A DNA stretch of 64,000 nucleotides from contig NZ_BNCJ01000018.1 of NCBI RefSeq assembly GCF_014656415.1, forward strand, positions 22,134-86,133. Direction: 5' to 3'. A program made the translations under genes and the position numbers. Origin of the DNA: Seohaeicola zhoushanensis (GTDB taxonomy: Bacteria; Pseudomonadota; Alphaproteobacteria; Rhodobacterales; Rhodobacteraceae). Under the pieces are notes generated by a model that was given only the letters and a program-made list of their open reading frames with translations, was not told the DNA's origin and ran no database searches. This document shows, in pieces, positions 9,133-18,250 of the stretch (the first letter of the stretch is position 1; each line of letters begins with the position of its first letter).

Positions 9133-11226
9133 CTATTTCTCGGTCAGCTTGATCTCGATGCGGCGGTTCTGTGCGCGCGCCTCGGGCGTGTCGGCCGGGT
9201 TGATCGGCTGGTATTCCCCAAAACCGTTCGCGGCGAGCCGGTCGGGCGGCAGGCCAAGCGAGGAGATCATGAACTTGACCACGGAAAGCGCGCGGCCCTG
9301 GCTCAGTTCCCAGTTGTCGGAATACTTGCCGGCCCCGCCCAGCGGCGTGTTGTCGGTATGGCCGTCGACCCGGATCACCCAGTTGATCTCGGGCGGGATC
9401 TCGGTGGCGACGGCGCGCAGGATCCGCGCGACCTTGGCGATCTCGGTTTCACCCTCGGGCGAGAGGCTGGCCGAACCCGGCGGGAACAGCACCTCGGAGG
9501 AGAAGACGAAGCGGTCACCCTCGATCCGCACGCCTTCCTGCCCGCCGAGCACGTCGCGCAAGCGGCCGAAGAAGTCGGAGCGGTATTTCTCCAGATCCTT
9601 GGCCTGGGTCTGGGCGGTCAGCGCGGCAAGTCGGGCCTCCTCTGCCTCTTGCGCCAGTTGCTTCGCCTCTTCTTCAAGCCGCTTGCGCTCGGCCTCTTCC
9701 AGCATCCGGCGGCGGCGCTCTTCCGAGGCGGCGCGGGCCAGCGCGGCGTTGAGATCGGTGCCGAGGTTCTGGATCTGCACCTTGGCCGCAGCGTCGCGTT
9801 CCGTGTAATCGTCGAGCAGCGCCTGCAACTGGCCAAGCTGGGTGCGCAGGGCCGCTACCTGCTGGTTCAGCAGGGTGGCCTCGCGGCGGGCCTGTTCCGA
9901 TTTCAGCTCTTGTTCGGACAGGGTCTTGTGCGCCTGTTCCAGCAGCGCGGCGCGGCGTTGGGCCTCGTCCTGGCGCTCGACCGCCTGGGATTCGGCCTGT
10001 TTCTGGGCATCCAGCGCGGCCAGCAGCCGGGCGCGCAGCACCTCCTCGTCGCCGGCGGCGGCCTGGGCCTTTTCCAGCGCGTCGAGTGCCGCCAGTAACC
10101 GCGCTTCGACCGTGGCCCGGTCCTCGGCACTGGCACTCGCCGCCGCGGTTGCCGCCTGCAACTCCTTCTGCGCCTGGGCCAGCTGCGCCTCGAGCGTGGC
10201 AATCCGCGTGGCGGCGTCGCCCCTGGTCTCGTCCAGCGCCGCCTGCGCCGCGTCTGACCGGGCGCGGGCCTCGGCCAGTTCCGCCTCGCGCGCCTCGACC
10301 TGCGCCAGCACACGGGTCAACCGTTCGGCCAGCGCGTCGCGGTCCTGCGCCTGGGCATTGGCGGCGTCGATCCGGTCGAGCGCCTCGGTCAGCTGGGCGT
10401 CGAGCTCTTTCTTCACCGCCTCTGCAGCGGCGAGCAGGGTCAGGGTGTCCTCGGCCTCCTGGCGCTGCTTCTCCAGCGCGAGGGTCATGGCGGTCAGCTC
10501 GGCATCGGCGTTTTCAAGCCGCTTGCGCAGGGCCTCGGCAGCGGCGGCCTCGGTCAGGCGGGCGGCTTCCTCGGCCGAGAGCTTCTGTTCCAGCGCGCTC
10601 AGCTGGCCGGCCTGCGCGGCGGTGTCGCGCCTGAGATCGGCAACCAGCGCCTCGAGCGCCTCGCGCTTGGCGGCGTCGAGGCGGGCGGCCTCGGTCTGGG
10701 CGTCGATCTCGCTGCGGCTTTGCGCCAGCGCGGCGTTCAGCGCGTCGCGTTCTGACAGCAGGTCGCCCCGTTCGCGCTCCAGCCCGGCGATGTTTTCCAG
10801 CGCCTTGTCGCGGCTGGCGATCAGCGTGGCGACCTGCGCCTCGAAGGCGGTGATCTGAGCCTGGGCCTGCGACAGCGCGGCATCCTGCGCCTCGGTCCGG
10901 GCGGTGAGCGAGGCGACCAGCGCCTGGGCCGCGTCCAGATCGCTCTGCGTCTGGCCCAGCGTGGCGTTCAGTGCGCCCATGCGGGCCTGCAGCTGTTTCG
11001 ACTTCCGCTCTTCCAGGCCCAGCGCATTGGCCAGGGCGGCGATCTCGTCCGAAAGCTGGTGCAGCTCGGTCTCCTGCCCCGAGATCGTCTCGCGCAGGAC
11101 GAACTGGACGATCATGAAGATCGTCAGCACGAACATCAGCACCAGCAGCAGCCCGGTCATCGCGTCGACGAAACCGGGCCAGATATTGCCCTGGAAGCGG
11201 TTGCCGGTGCGACGCGAGAGGGCCAT
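9133..11226 (-). CDS. MotB-like proton-channel partner with long coiled coil and OmpA peptidoglycan-binding domain
   Basis: The 697-residue protein has one N-terminal membrane helix (about 16-40), a very long Ala/Glu/Gln-rich coiled coil (about 45-545), and a C-terminal OmpA-like peptidoglycan-binding domain with DGHTDNTPLGG and AQNRRIEIKL. The helix opens WPGFVDAMTGLLLVLM. Asp21 sits where MotB, ExbD and TolR have their proton-carrying aspartate. It follows a MotA/ExbB-like gene after only 3 bases, so the two form a stator-like inner-membrane unit. Its function in this family is not known to me. It is much longer than flagellar MotB and no flagellar gene is nearby. Confidence 0.85.
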   Translation of the reverse strand: MALSRRTGNRFQGNIWPGFVDAMTGLLLVLMFVLTIFMIVQFVLRETISGQETELHQLSDEIAALANALGLEERKSKQLQARMGALNATLGQTQSDLDAAQALVASLTARTEAQDAALSQAQAQITAFEAQVATLIASRDKALENIAGLERERGDLLSERDALNAALAQSRSEIDAQTEAARLDAAKREALEALVADLRRDTAAQAGQLSALEQKLSAEEAARLTEAAAAEALRKRLENADAELTAMTLALEKQRQEAEDTLTLLAAAEAVKKELDAQLTEALDRIDAANAQAQDRDALAERLTRVLAQVEAREAELAEARARSDAAQAALDETRGDAATRIATLEAQLAQAQKELQAATAAASASAEDRATVEARLLAALDALEKAQAAAGDEEVLRARLLAALDAQKQAESQAVERQDEAQRRAALLEQAHKTLSEQELKSEQARREATLLNQQVAALRTQLGQLQALLDDYTERDAAAKVQIQNLGTDLNAALARAASEERRRRMLEEAERKRLEEEAKQLAQEAEEARLAALTAQTQAKDLEKYRSDFFGRLRDVLGGQEGVRIEGDRFVFSSEVLFPPGSASLSPEGETEIAKVARILRAVATEIPPEINWVIRVDGHTDNTPLGGAGKYSDNWELSQGRALSVVKFMISSLGLPPDRLAANGFGEYQPINPADTPEARAQNRRIEIKLTEK

Positions 11227-11229
11227 GCG

Positions 11230-12420
11230 CTACTCCTGCTCCTCCGGGCGTGCCCGCACCGGGCGGACCACGTCGCGCGGCCGGGCCAGCGCCTTGACCA
11301 GCAGGTCGATATCCTTGCGCAGCTCGGCCATGCTCTCCTGCCGGCCGGCGGAGATTTCCTCGAGGATACGCAGCATCTGCACGTCGATCGAGCGCAGCCG
11401 CATCCGGCTTTCGGCATCCATCCCCTCGCCCGGGCCCTGGGCGCGCATCAGCTCGATCAGGGTCTCCTGCCCGATGGCGACCCGGTCGAGCGCGGTGGCA
11501 ATGGTCTCGTTCTGCTCCTGCCTGTCATTCATCACCGAGATGACGTCGATCAGGTCCGAGAGCTTGCGGTCAACCACCGCGCGCCCGGCGTCGGACTGGG
11601 TGAACATCTGCTGCAGGGCTTCCATCTGCTCGGCCATGTTGTCCATGACGCCCGAGATGGCATTGCTGTCAACGCCGCCCTCCTCGCCCGAGGAGAACCC
11701 GACGCGGGTGATCGAGGACAGCCATTCCTCGAGTTCGCGGTAGAAGCGGTTCTGGCCATGGCCGGCGAAAAGTTCGAGCATCCCGACAAGCAGGGAACCG
11801 GCAAGGCCAAGCAGCGACGAGGAAAATGCCGTGCCCATGCCGCCAAGTTGCGCCTCCAGCCCGCTCATCAGGCGGTTGAAGACGGCGAGACCCTCTTCCC
11901 CTTCCTGCGGGGCGAGGCTGCGGATGGTGTCGACCACCGCCGGAACGGTGGTGGCGAGGCCGTAGAAGGTGCCGAGCAGGCCGAGGAAGATCAGCAGGCT
12001 GCCGATATAGCGGGTGATCTCGCGCGCCTCGTCGATCCGGGTGGCGACGGAATCGAGGATCGAGCGGGTCGAGGAGGACGACAGCTGCATCCGCGCCCCG
12101 CGCGAGCGCAGCAGCGAGGCCAGCGGTGCGAGCAGGCGGGTCGGCCGGTTGACCGTCTCGCTCTCGTCATTGGCAAAGCCTTCGATCCAGCGCACCGAAC
12201 CCATCAGCTGGAACACCTGCCAGAAGCAGGAGACCACGCCGACAAGGAAGACGATGCCGATGAAACCGTTCAGCCAGAGGTTCGACAGGAAGACCGGCAG
12301 CACGAATGGCAGCGCCAGAACCGCCCCGGCAGAGGCAAGGCCGGCGACGATGATCATGGACAGCAACTGCTGGAAAGGCTGCGAGAATTGCGGCCTGGTC
12401 TTGCTGTCTGTCGGCGCCAT
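11230..12420 (-). CDS. MotA/TolQ/ExbB-like proton-channel protein
   Basis: A 396-residue inner-membrane protein with predicted helices at about 20-40, 50-71, 138-158 and 196-219. The last two have the small-residue-rich character of the MotA/TolQ/ExbB fold (RYIGSLLIFLGLLGTFYGLA, and MGTAFSSSLLGLAGSLLVGM). A long helical cytoplasmic tail follows. The start ATG at 12418-12420 has GGGAG seven bases upstream; an in-frame ATG 18 bases earlier lacks this. It is paired with the MotB-like gene. Together they resemble other five-subunit/two-subunit ion-driven motors, but what they drive is unknown. Confidence 0.82.
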   Translation of the reverse strand: MAPTDSKTRPQFSQPFQQLLSMIIVAGLASAGAVLALPFVLPVFLSNLWLNGFIGIVFLVGVVSCFWQVFQLMGSVRWIEGFANDESETVNRPTRLLAPLASLLRSRGARMQLSSSSTRSILDSVATRIDEAREITRYIGSLLIFLGLLGTFYGLATTVPAVVDTIRSLAPQEGEEGLAVFNRLMSGLEAQLGGMGTAFSSSLLGLAGSLLVGMLELFAGHGQNRFYRELEEWLSSITRVGFSSGEEGGVDSNAISGVMDNMAEQMEALQQMFTQSDAGRAVVDRKLSDLIDVISVMNDRQEQNETIATALDRVAIGQETLIELMRAQGPGEGMDAESRMRLRSIDVQMLRILEEISAGRQESMAELRKDIDLLVKALARPRDVVRPVRARPEEQE

Positions 12421-12489
12421 GCGCTGGGCTCCCGGCACGTTTCTGCTCGTGCCCGAGTCTATAGAGTTAAGCGATGGAACGCCAAGGCT

Positions 12490-13047
12490 TTATGCCATCA
12501 GGCGGCGTACCCGCTCGGCCAGCCATTCGAGGTCTTCATCGGGCAGACCGAGGGTGGCGAGATGGTCGGTGGTGTTGAACAGGTATTCGTGGTTGGGCCC
12601 CCGCCCGCCAACCGCGCGCGCGATGATCTGCGCCTGGGTTTCGAGGTCGAGTCCGCCGCAATACTGCACATGCGCGGGGTCGATCACATAGGTCACGGCG
12701 GTCACGGTGCGGCCATCGTCGAGCCGCACGTCGAGGTTCTTTTCCAGGTAGGCCGAAGAGATCAGCTCGCGGTCGCGCAGATAGCCGATGGTCTCGCCCT
12801 CCAGCCCCGGCGGGACGGCCATCGCCACGCCCACGCATTGCGCGCCCTCAACGGCGTCGAGCGCGAGGACGAGGCCTGGCTCTTCCTCGGTGCCGCGATG
12901 GTGGATCGAGCGCATGCAGAACGAGCGGTGATAGCCGTCGAGCGTGGCCATCGCGCGGTCGGCCACTTCGAAACCTGGGTTCCACAACAGCGAGCCATAG
13001 GCAAAGACCCACATCGTCACGGCATCATCTTCCCTGCAATCACTCAT
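12490..13047 (-). CDS. ChaC-like gamma-glutamylcyclotransferase
   Basis: The family releases 5-oxoproline from gamma-glutamyl peptides; ChaC members act on glutathione. The signature FAYGSLLWNPGF opens the fold, and YLEKNLDVRL and PNHEYLFNT are typical of the family. I give the ATG at 13045-13047 (11 bases after the upstream stop); the ATG at 13012-13014 (MWVFAYGSLLW) or a TTG at 13068 are also possible. None has a convincing ribosome-binding site, so coupling to the upstream extensin-family gene is likely. About 185 residues. Confidence 0.86.
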   Translation of the reverse strand: MSDCREDDAVTMWVFAYGSLLWNPGFEVADRAMATLDGYHRSFCMRSIHHRGTEEEPGLVLALDAVEGAQCVGVAMAVPPGLEGETIGYLRDRELISSAYLEKNLDVRLDDGRTVTAVTYVIDPAHVQYCGGLDLETQAQIIARAVGGRGPNHEYLFNTTDHLATLGLPDEDLEWLAERVRRLMA

Positions 13048-13058
13048 GATACAATGCT

Positions 13059-13952
13059 TTACCGGCAATATGCTCCGGTCCGGTAGCGGGCCGTGTCAAG
13101 ATGGAAGTGATTGGCATGGTAGCGGTCCGACCCCGGCCCCAGCACTGTGCCGAAAATTCCGCAGGCCGCGCGGCGGGCGGCGCCGAGCGGGCCGCTGTTG
13201 GAGTAATCCTTGAGCACCGAGAGCGTCTTGCCCGACTTCAGCACGAAGCCGGAGATGTCGACGGCATTGCCCTTGGAGTGCTCGGAGAGGCGCGCACCCT
13301 TCACGTTGTTGCGACTGCGGCAGGCATAGTGGGCCGCGACCTGCAATTGCACGACCTGATCGCGCTTGCGGAACGAGGGCTGGACGCCGCGGACCACCCA
13401 GGTCTTGAGTGCGGCGGCAGTGGGGCAGTTCATCAGCGCGGGCTGGCTCAGCGAGATGCCGGCGACCGAGCGGATCCTTACCGCGTCCTCGATCCCGCAA
13501 CTGCCGTTGGGGGACGAGACCTTGCCGACCGGTTCGCCGATGATCTCGACATCGCCACAGACCGCGCCCTTGCGTCTCAGCTCGCGCTTGCTGGCCGGGG
13601 CCTTGGCCGTCGCCTGAACGCGCGCGGGGGCCTGCGAGGCAGAGGCGGAGGCAGTCACCGTGCCGAGCCCCTCGGGGCGCGGATGGGGACGGATGGACGG
13701 CGCCGTGGCGGTCGACGAGGCTACCTCGGGGGTAGTTTGCGGGTCGGCCGTGGCCGGCGCAATCTCGGGGGAGGCTGGCGTTACCGTCACTTCGGGGCGG
13801 GCTTGCGGACGCTTTGCCGGGGCGGCCGGGGCAGTGGGCACTGCAGCTGCCTGACCCGGCAGCTGCGGCGGTCGCAGAGAGGTGTCGGGCGCCTTCGCGG
13901 CGGCGGGCAGGGTGGCCAGCGCCAGGGATATGGCCGCCAGCCAGCGCCTCAT
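13059..13952 (-). CDS. Extensin-family protein (extensin-like C-terminal domain), secreted
   Basis: A 297-residue protein with a signal peptide (MRRWLAAISLALATLPAAA), a long Pro/Ala/Thr-rich linker (about 20-120) and a C-terminal extensin-like domain. Inside that domain ARLSEHSKGNAVDISGF and the late YHANHFHLD look like the histidine/aspartate metal ligands of D,D-carboxypeptidase/VanY-like folds. A role in the cell wall is therefore plausible but not shown. Its start overlaps the tyrC stop by four bases (ATGA), so it is translated from the hisC-tyrC message. Confidence 0.85.
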   Translation of the reverse strand: MRRWLAAISLALATLPAAAKAPDTSLRPPQLPGQAAAVPTAPAAPAKRPQARPEVTVTPASPEIAPATADPQTTPEVASSTATAPSIRPHPRPEGLGTVTASASASQAPARVQATAKAPASKRELRRKGAVCGDVEIIGEPVGKVSSPNGSCGIEDAVRIRSVAGISLSQPALMNCPTAAALKTWVVRGVQPSFRKRDQVVQLQVAAHYACRSRNNVKGARLSEHSKGNAVDISGFVLKSGKTLSVLKDYSNSGPLGAARRAACGIFGTVLGPGSDRYHANHFHLDTARYRTGAYCR

Positions 13953-14872
13953 TTCTGGCCCGAGGGCCCGCGCCCGAAGTTCGGCGCGGCGGTGTCCTGG
14001 CCGGCCTGGATGATGCCACGCCGGATCGCCCGCGTGCGGGTGAAATAATCGAACAGGTGCTGCCCGTCGCCGGTGCGGATCGCCCGTTGCAGCGCGAAGA
14101 GTTCCTCGGTGAAGCGTCCGAGGATTTCCAGCGTCGCCTCCTTGTTGGTCAGGAAGACGTCACGCCACATCGTCGGATCGCTTGCAGCGATCCGGGTGAA
14201 GTCACGGAAACCCGCGGCCGAATACTTGATGACCTCGCTGTCGGTGACGCGGCGCAGGTCGTCGGCCACGCCCACCATCGTATAGGCGATCAGGTGCGGC
14301 GTGTGGCTGGTCACCGCCAGCACCAGGTCATGGTGGTCGGCATCCATCAGGTCTACATTGGCGCCCAGCCGCTCCCAGAAGCTGCGCAGGTCGCCGACCA
14401 CCTCGTCGGGGGCCGAACCGGGGATCAGCAGCGTCCAGCGATTGTCGAAGAGTTCGGCAAAGCCGCTTTCAGGGCCGGAATGCTCGGTCCCGGCCAGCGG
14501 GTGGCCCGGCACGAAGAAGACGCCCTCGGGCAGATGCGGCGTAACCGAGCGGATCACGTCGCCCTTGACCGAGCCGACATCGGTGACGGTGCAGCCGGGC
14601 TTGAGGTGCGGCGCGATCTCTTCCATCACCGGACCCATCGCACCGACCGGCACGCAGAGGATGACCAGGTCGGCATCCTTCACCGCCTCGGCCATGCTGT
14701 CGCAGACCCGGTCGCAGAGGCCGATGCGGCGCGCGGTCTCGCGGGTGGCCTCGGTGCGGGCATAGCCCGTCACCTCGCCGGCGAGATTGCCGTCGCGCTT
14801 CATTGCCCAGAACATCGACGAGGCGATAAGCCCCAGGCCGATCAGGGCGACGCGGTCATAGATCCGCTCCAT
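13949..14872 (-). CDS. tyrC: Prephenate/arogenate dehydrogenase family protein
   Basis: The enzyme oxidatively decarboxylates prephenate or arogenate in tyrosine synthesis. The 307-residue product starts [20 protein letters not shown], a dinucleotide-binding Rossmann motif. FVPGHPLAGTEHSGPESGF and VLAVTSHTPHLIAY are hallmark segments of the TyrA/TyrC family. Substrate choice cannot be settled by eye. Its ATG overlaps the hisC stop by one base (TGATG), the common hisC-tyrC pairing in alphaproteobacteria, where the HisC paralogue often serves as the aromatic aminotransferase. Confidence 0.92.
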   Translation of the reverse strand: MERIYDRVALIGLGLIASSMFWAMKRDGNLAGEVTGYARTEATRETARRIGLCDRVCDSMAEAVKDADLVILCVPVGAMGPVMEEIAPHLKPGCTVTDVGSVKGDVIRSVTPHLPEGVFFVPGHPLAGTEHSGPESGFAELFDNRWTLLIPGSAPDEVVGDLRSFWERLGANVDLMDADHHDLVLAVTSHTPHLIAYTMVGVADDLRRVTDSEVIKYSAAGFRDFTRIAASDPTMWRDVFLTNKEATLEILGRFTEELFALQRAIRTGDGQHLFDYFTRTRAIRRGIIQAGQDTAAPNFGRGPSGQK

Positions 14873-15954
14873 CAGCGCACCCCCTTGAACGCGGCCAGGA
14901 CCGCGATGATGCGCCGACAGGCGGCCTCGTCGCCCACGGTAATCCGAAGGCCCTCGGGAAGACCGTAGCCCGTGACCCGGCGCACGATGATCCCGTCGGC
15001 TTTGAGCGCGGCATCGGCGGCGCCGGCTTCCTCGGCATCGGCAAAGCGGGCCAGCACGAAGTTCGCGTGGCTCTCGTCGCAGCCGACACCCATCTGGCGC
15101 AGCGCATCGGTGAGCCAGCTGCGCCAGCGGGCGTTCTCCTCGCGGCAACGGGTCGTGAACTCGACGTCGCGGATCGCTGCTTCGGCCGCGGCCATCTGGC
15201 CCTGGCTCAGGTTGAACGGCTGGCGCAGGCGGTTGAGCACGTCGATCACCTCGCGCCGGGCATAGCCCCAGCCGATCCGCAGCCCGCCAAGGCCGTGGAT
15301 CTTCGAGAAGGTCCGCGTCATGATCACGTTGTCATGCGCCTCGACCAGCCCGGCGCCGCCGTCGAACCCGTCGACGAACTCGGCATAGGCGCCATCGTGG
15401 ACCAGCAACGCGCGGCCCTTCAGGCCGGCGGCCAGACGGTCGAGATCCGCTTCCGATACCATGGTCCCGGTCGGGTTGGCCGGGTTGGCCAGGAAGACGA
15501 TGCGGGTCTTGTCGGTCACCGCCGCGAGGATGGCATCGACGTCGATGCAGCGTTCCCGTTCGCCCACGGTGACCGGGGTCGCCCCAACCGCATGGGCCAG
15601 GATCGGATACATCGAGAAGCCGTGCTCGGTGGTGATGATCTCGTCGCCCGTCCCGGCATAGGCCTGGGCGATGAACTGCAGCACCTCGTCCGAGCCGACG
15701 CCGCAGACGATGCGGTCGGGGTCGAGGCCATGGATCTCGCCGATGGCACGGCGCAGGGCGCCGTGATCGGTGTTGGGATAGCGGTGCAGGTCGGCGGCGG
15801 CGGCCAGGTAGGCGGCGCGGGCCTTGTCCGAGCACCCGTAGGGGTTCTCGTTCGACGACAGTTTCAGCACATCCGCGCGACCCGCGATCGCGCTTTCGCC
15901 GCTGACATACAGCGCGATGTCCATGATCCCCGGTTGCGGTGCGATCCCGGCCAT
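14872..15954 (-). CDS. hisC: Histidinol-phosphate/aromatic aminotransferase
   Basis: A class II PLP-dependent aminotransferase of 360 residues starting [20 protein letters not shown]. Key segments are [23 protein letters not shown], and [14 protein letters not shown], which carries the PLP lysine and phosphate-binding residues. It transaminates histidinol phosphate, or phenylpyruvate-type substrates; its operon partner tyrC favours a role in phenylalanine/tyrosine synthesis. Upstream, 92 bases separate it from the EEP-family gene on the same strand. Confidence 0.92.
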   Translation of the reverse strand: MAGIAPQPGIMDIALYVSGESAIAGRADVLKLSSNENPYGCSDKARAAYLAAAADLHRYPNTDHGALRRAIGEIHGLDPDRIVCGVGSDEVLQFIAQAYAGTGDEIITTEHGFSMYPILAHAVGATPVTVGERERCIDVDAILAAVTDKTRIVFLANPANPTGTMVSEADLDRLAAGLKGRALLVHDGAYAEFVDGFDGGAGLVEAHDNVIMTRTFSKIHGLGGLRIGWGYARREVIDVLNRLRQPFNLSQGQMAAAEAAIRDVEFTTRCREENARWRSWLTDALRQMGVGCDESHANFVLARFADAEEAGAADAALKADGIIVRRVTGYGLPEGLRITVGDEAACRRIIAVLAAFKGVR

Positions 15955-16046
15955 TATGTCCCCCAGATGGTTCCGGCGGGTTCTATGACTCTCAGCGAGG
16001 CATGGCCAGAGGGAAAAGCCACGCCACGCAGCGCTTCGCCGCCGGG

Positions 16047-17156
16047 TCACGGGGCGAGGAAACGCGCGAGATAGTCGTCGGAATAGTCGATTTCGATCTC
16101 GATCCAGATCGGCAGGTGGTCGGACATCTCGTAGGTGGTCCAGCTGCGATAGCTCTTCTCGAAATGGGCGTAGGGCGGACGGCCATGCCTGGCGCGCTCG
16201 GCCACGGTGACAGGCAGGTAATGGGCGATCTGCTCGGCGTCGGTCAGGCGGCGTTGCGGCATGGCCGCTTCGGCCGCTGTCTGCGCCGGAAAGTCGCGGT
16301 CGGGCCACGGCCCGAAGACCGATCGGCGCCAGTCGAAGACGCCGTGGCGCAGCAACCGGGTCTTGCGCTCGGCCTTGCCCTTCACGGTGAAGGCGATCTG
16401 GTCGAAGAACTTGTCACCGCCCAGGTTGGTCGCGGGAAAGGCGGGCACCACCATCTCGCTTGCGGTCAGGGCCGCCATGATCGGTCCGTCGCGGGTGTCG
16501 ATGTTGAGATCGCCCAGCAGCACGTAGACCTGGTCCTCGTCCTTCGCGCGGTCGACCAGCACACGTGTTATCGCGCGGATCTCCTGCGCCCTGAGCTCCT
16601 TTTCCGCCGCGCTCTCGCCGCCGAAGATGATATGCGCGGAACAGAGCGCGAAGCGGAACCAGCCCGCCTGGAAAGCCGCGAAGAAGGGCGAGCGGGCGAT
16701 CTGTTCGCCCGCGATCAGATCCTCGCTCGGGAGGACGATCTCGCCGATCAGGTTGCGGAAGATCACCTTGTCGGTGTTGTAGAGGAAGGCCATTCGCTCG
16801 GAATTGCCACCCTTGTGGGTCGAGACGTCCGAGACGAAGTATTCCCATTGCGGCCCCAGCAGGCGCACCAGCCGCTGCAACGGGGCAAGGTCACTCTTGA
16901 TCTCCTGCACCGCGCAGATGTCGAAGCTGTTCACGATCTCGGCGATGTAGTGGTAGCTCTCGTCGAGCCGGGGCAGCCCGTCGTCGAAGGCCCGGATGTT
17001 CCACGAGCCGATGATCAGCGAATTGGCCCGCCGGTTGCGCAGCACCTGGTCGTGCAGGTCACGCCGAAGGGCAAGCAGCCGGGCCGCAACCCAGGCCGCC
17101 TTGCCGGAATAGGCGGGGTCGTTCTCGTAGGATTTCAATCCGTGGTAGAAGGCCAT
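16047..17156 (-). CDS. Endonuclease/exonuclease/phosphatase-family protein
   Basis: The 369-residue protein starts [19 protein letters not shown]. It carries the EEP catalytic signatures in order: [19 protein letters not shown] (metal-binding Glu), [12 protein letters not shown] (D-x-N) and the terminal [10 protein letters not shown] (D-H dyad). All catalytic residues are therefore present. Family members cleave phosphodiesters in nucleic acid or lipid head groups; the substrate here is unknown. No signal peptide is seen, so it should be cytoplasmic. It is divergent from rplS. Confidence 0.87.
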   Translation of the reverse strand: MAFYHGLKSYENDPAYSGKAAWVAARLLALRRDLHDQVLRNRRANSLIIGSWNIRAFDDGLPRLDESYHYIAEIVNSFDICAVQEIKSDLAPLQRLVRLLGPQWEYFVSDVSTHKGGNSERMAFLYNTDKVIFRNLIGEIVLPSEDLIAGEQIARSPFFAAFQAGWFRFALCSAHIIFGGESAAEKELRAQEIRAITRVLVDRAKDEDQVYVLLGDLNIDTRDGPIMAALTASEMVVPAFPATNLGGDKFFDQIAFTVKGKAERKTRLLRHGVFDWRRSVFGPWPDRDFPAQTAAEAAMPQRRLTDAEQIAHYLPVTVAERARHGRPPYAHFEKSYRSWTTYEMSDHLPIWIEIEIDYSDDYLARFLAP

Positions 17157-17495
17157 ATGACGTCCTCGCACTGCGCCCCCGCCACGACAGGATGGCAGCC
17201 CAGACGCGCCCTGTCGATCCGCCTGCGGGCAGGGTATTCCGGGCTTGATCCGCGCGGGACTTTCCCTTACACGACCGCAATCCCGGAATCGCTCGCGCGG
17301 CTCTGGGTGCTTCGTATTGGCAATCACGCGGGCGCCCGGCTTTCTTCGGCCGAACCGGACCGCGGCCAGGACGAAGGCACAACGGAACCGACGAACGATC
17401 TCCGGCGGGCGCTGCGGCGGACCCGGTTGAAGACCAGGAGCTCTCGGGCGCGCACACTCTGCGGGGCAACCGCAGGCTTATTGGAGACTTTAGCG
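17157..17495. other. Intergenic region upstream of rplS
   Basis: These 339 bases lie between divergent genes and hold no credible reading frame. A promoter-like pair is at 17245-17273. A perfect hairpin lies 20 bases before the rplS start: CTGCGG (17459-17464), loop GGCAA, CCGCAG (17470-17475). In the rplS transcript this would sit just upstream of the ribosome-binding site TGGAGA, so it may serve in ribosomal-protein autoregulation; that is inference. The trmD and rimM genes that often precede rplS are not here. Confidence 0.5.
17245..17273 (+). promoter_or_regulatory. Candidate rplS-rpmE promoter
   Basis: TTGATC (17245-17250) and TACACG (17268-17273) are separated by 17 bases, in the right direction for rplS. 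This would give a leader of about 215 bases containing the hairpin at 17459-17475. Judged by pattern only. Confidence 0.3.
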
Positions 17496-17879
17496 ATGAA
17501 CCTGATCGCACAGATCGAGGCGGAACAGATCGCCTCGCTGGGGAAAACGATCCCCGACTTCCGCGCCGGCGACACCATCCGCGTCGGCTACAAAGTGACC
17601 GAAGGCACCCGCAGCCGCGTCCAGATGTATGAAGGCGTCTGCATCTCGCGCAAGGGCGGCGGCATCGGCGCCTCGTTCACCGTTCGCAAGATTTCCTTCG
17701 GCGAAGGCGTGGAACGCGTGTTCCCGCTCTACTCGACCAACATCGACAGCATCGAAGTGGTCCGCCGTGGCCGCGTCCGCCGCGCCAAGCTGTACTACCT
17801 GCGCTCGCGTCAGGGCAAATCGGCCCGGATCGCCGAGAACACCAACTACAAAGAGCTGTCTTCGTCGGCCGAAGCGTAA
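17496..17879 (+). CDS. rplS: 50S ribosomal protein L19
   Basis: The 127-residue protein starts [20 protein letters not shown] and contains [38 protein letters not shown] and the L19 signature [20 protein letters not shown]. It sits at the 30S-50S interface. The ATG at 17496 has TGGAGA nine bases upstream. It lies 11 bases before rpmE, and the two form a small operon ending at the strong terminator near 18136. Confidence 0.97.
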   Translation: MNLIAQIEAEQIASLGKTIPDFRAGDTIRVGYKVTEGTRSRVQMYEGVCISRKGGGIGASFTVRKISFGEGVERVFPLYSTNIDSIEVVRRGRVRRAKLYYLRSRQGKSARIAENTNYKELSSSAEA

Positions 17880-17890
17880 GGAACAGAGTC

Positions 17891-18112
17891 ATGAAACAAG
17901 GCATTCACCCCGAATACCACGTCATCGACGTCAAGCTGGTCGATGGCACCGTGGTCCAGATGAAATCGACCTGGGGCAAGGAAGGCGACCAGATGTCGCT
18001 GGATATCGACCCCTCGGTGCACCCGGCCTGGACCGGCGGCGGCACCCGCCTGCTGGACACCGGCGGCCGCGTGTCGAAGTTCAAGAGCAAATACGCCGGC
18101 CTCGGGTTCTGA
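17891..18112 (+). CDS. rpmE: 50S ribosomal protein L31, cysteine-free form
   Basis: A 73-residue L31 protein, [20 protein letters not shown]..., with the family motifs HPAWTGG and [14 protein letters not shown]. It contains no cysteine at all, so it is a zinc-independent (C-minus) L31 that cannot serve as a zinc store. It is translated from the rplS message, 11 bases downstream. Confidence 0.95.
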   Translation: MKQGIHPEYHVIDVKLVDGTVVQMKSTWGKEGDQMSLDIDPSVHPAWTGGGTRLLDTGGRVSKFKSKYAGLGF

Positions 18113-18135
18113 TCCATCGCCGCAGCGTTACGCCG

Positions 18136-18163
18136 ACGCCGCCCCCAGGGCGGCGTTTGTCGT
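18136..18163 (+). terminator. Rho-independent terminator after rpmE
   Basis: A perfect 9-bp stem ACGCCGCCC / GGGCGGCGT closes on the loop CCA and is followed by TTGTCGTTT. It begins 23 bases after the rpmE stop codon. Confidence 0.85.
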
Positions 18164-18250
18164 TTCAGGGGTCGGTATCGGGCTGGAAGTGACCAAATAG
18201 AAACGAATTGACGGCATGGTCCGGGGCTCAAGCAACAGTCCGGAGTCAAC

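Noticed and set aside
9133..12420. Reading the MotA/MotB-like pair as a Zorya anti-phage system
   Set aside because: ZorA and ZorB are of this fold, but no ZorC, ZorD or ZorE gene is adjacent; the neighbours are housekeeping and cell-wall genes; and the coiled coil is in the B rather than the A protein.
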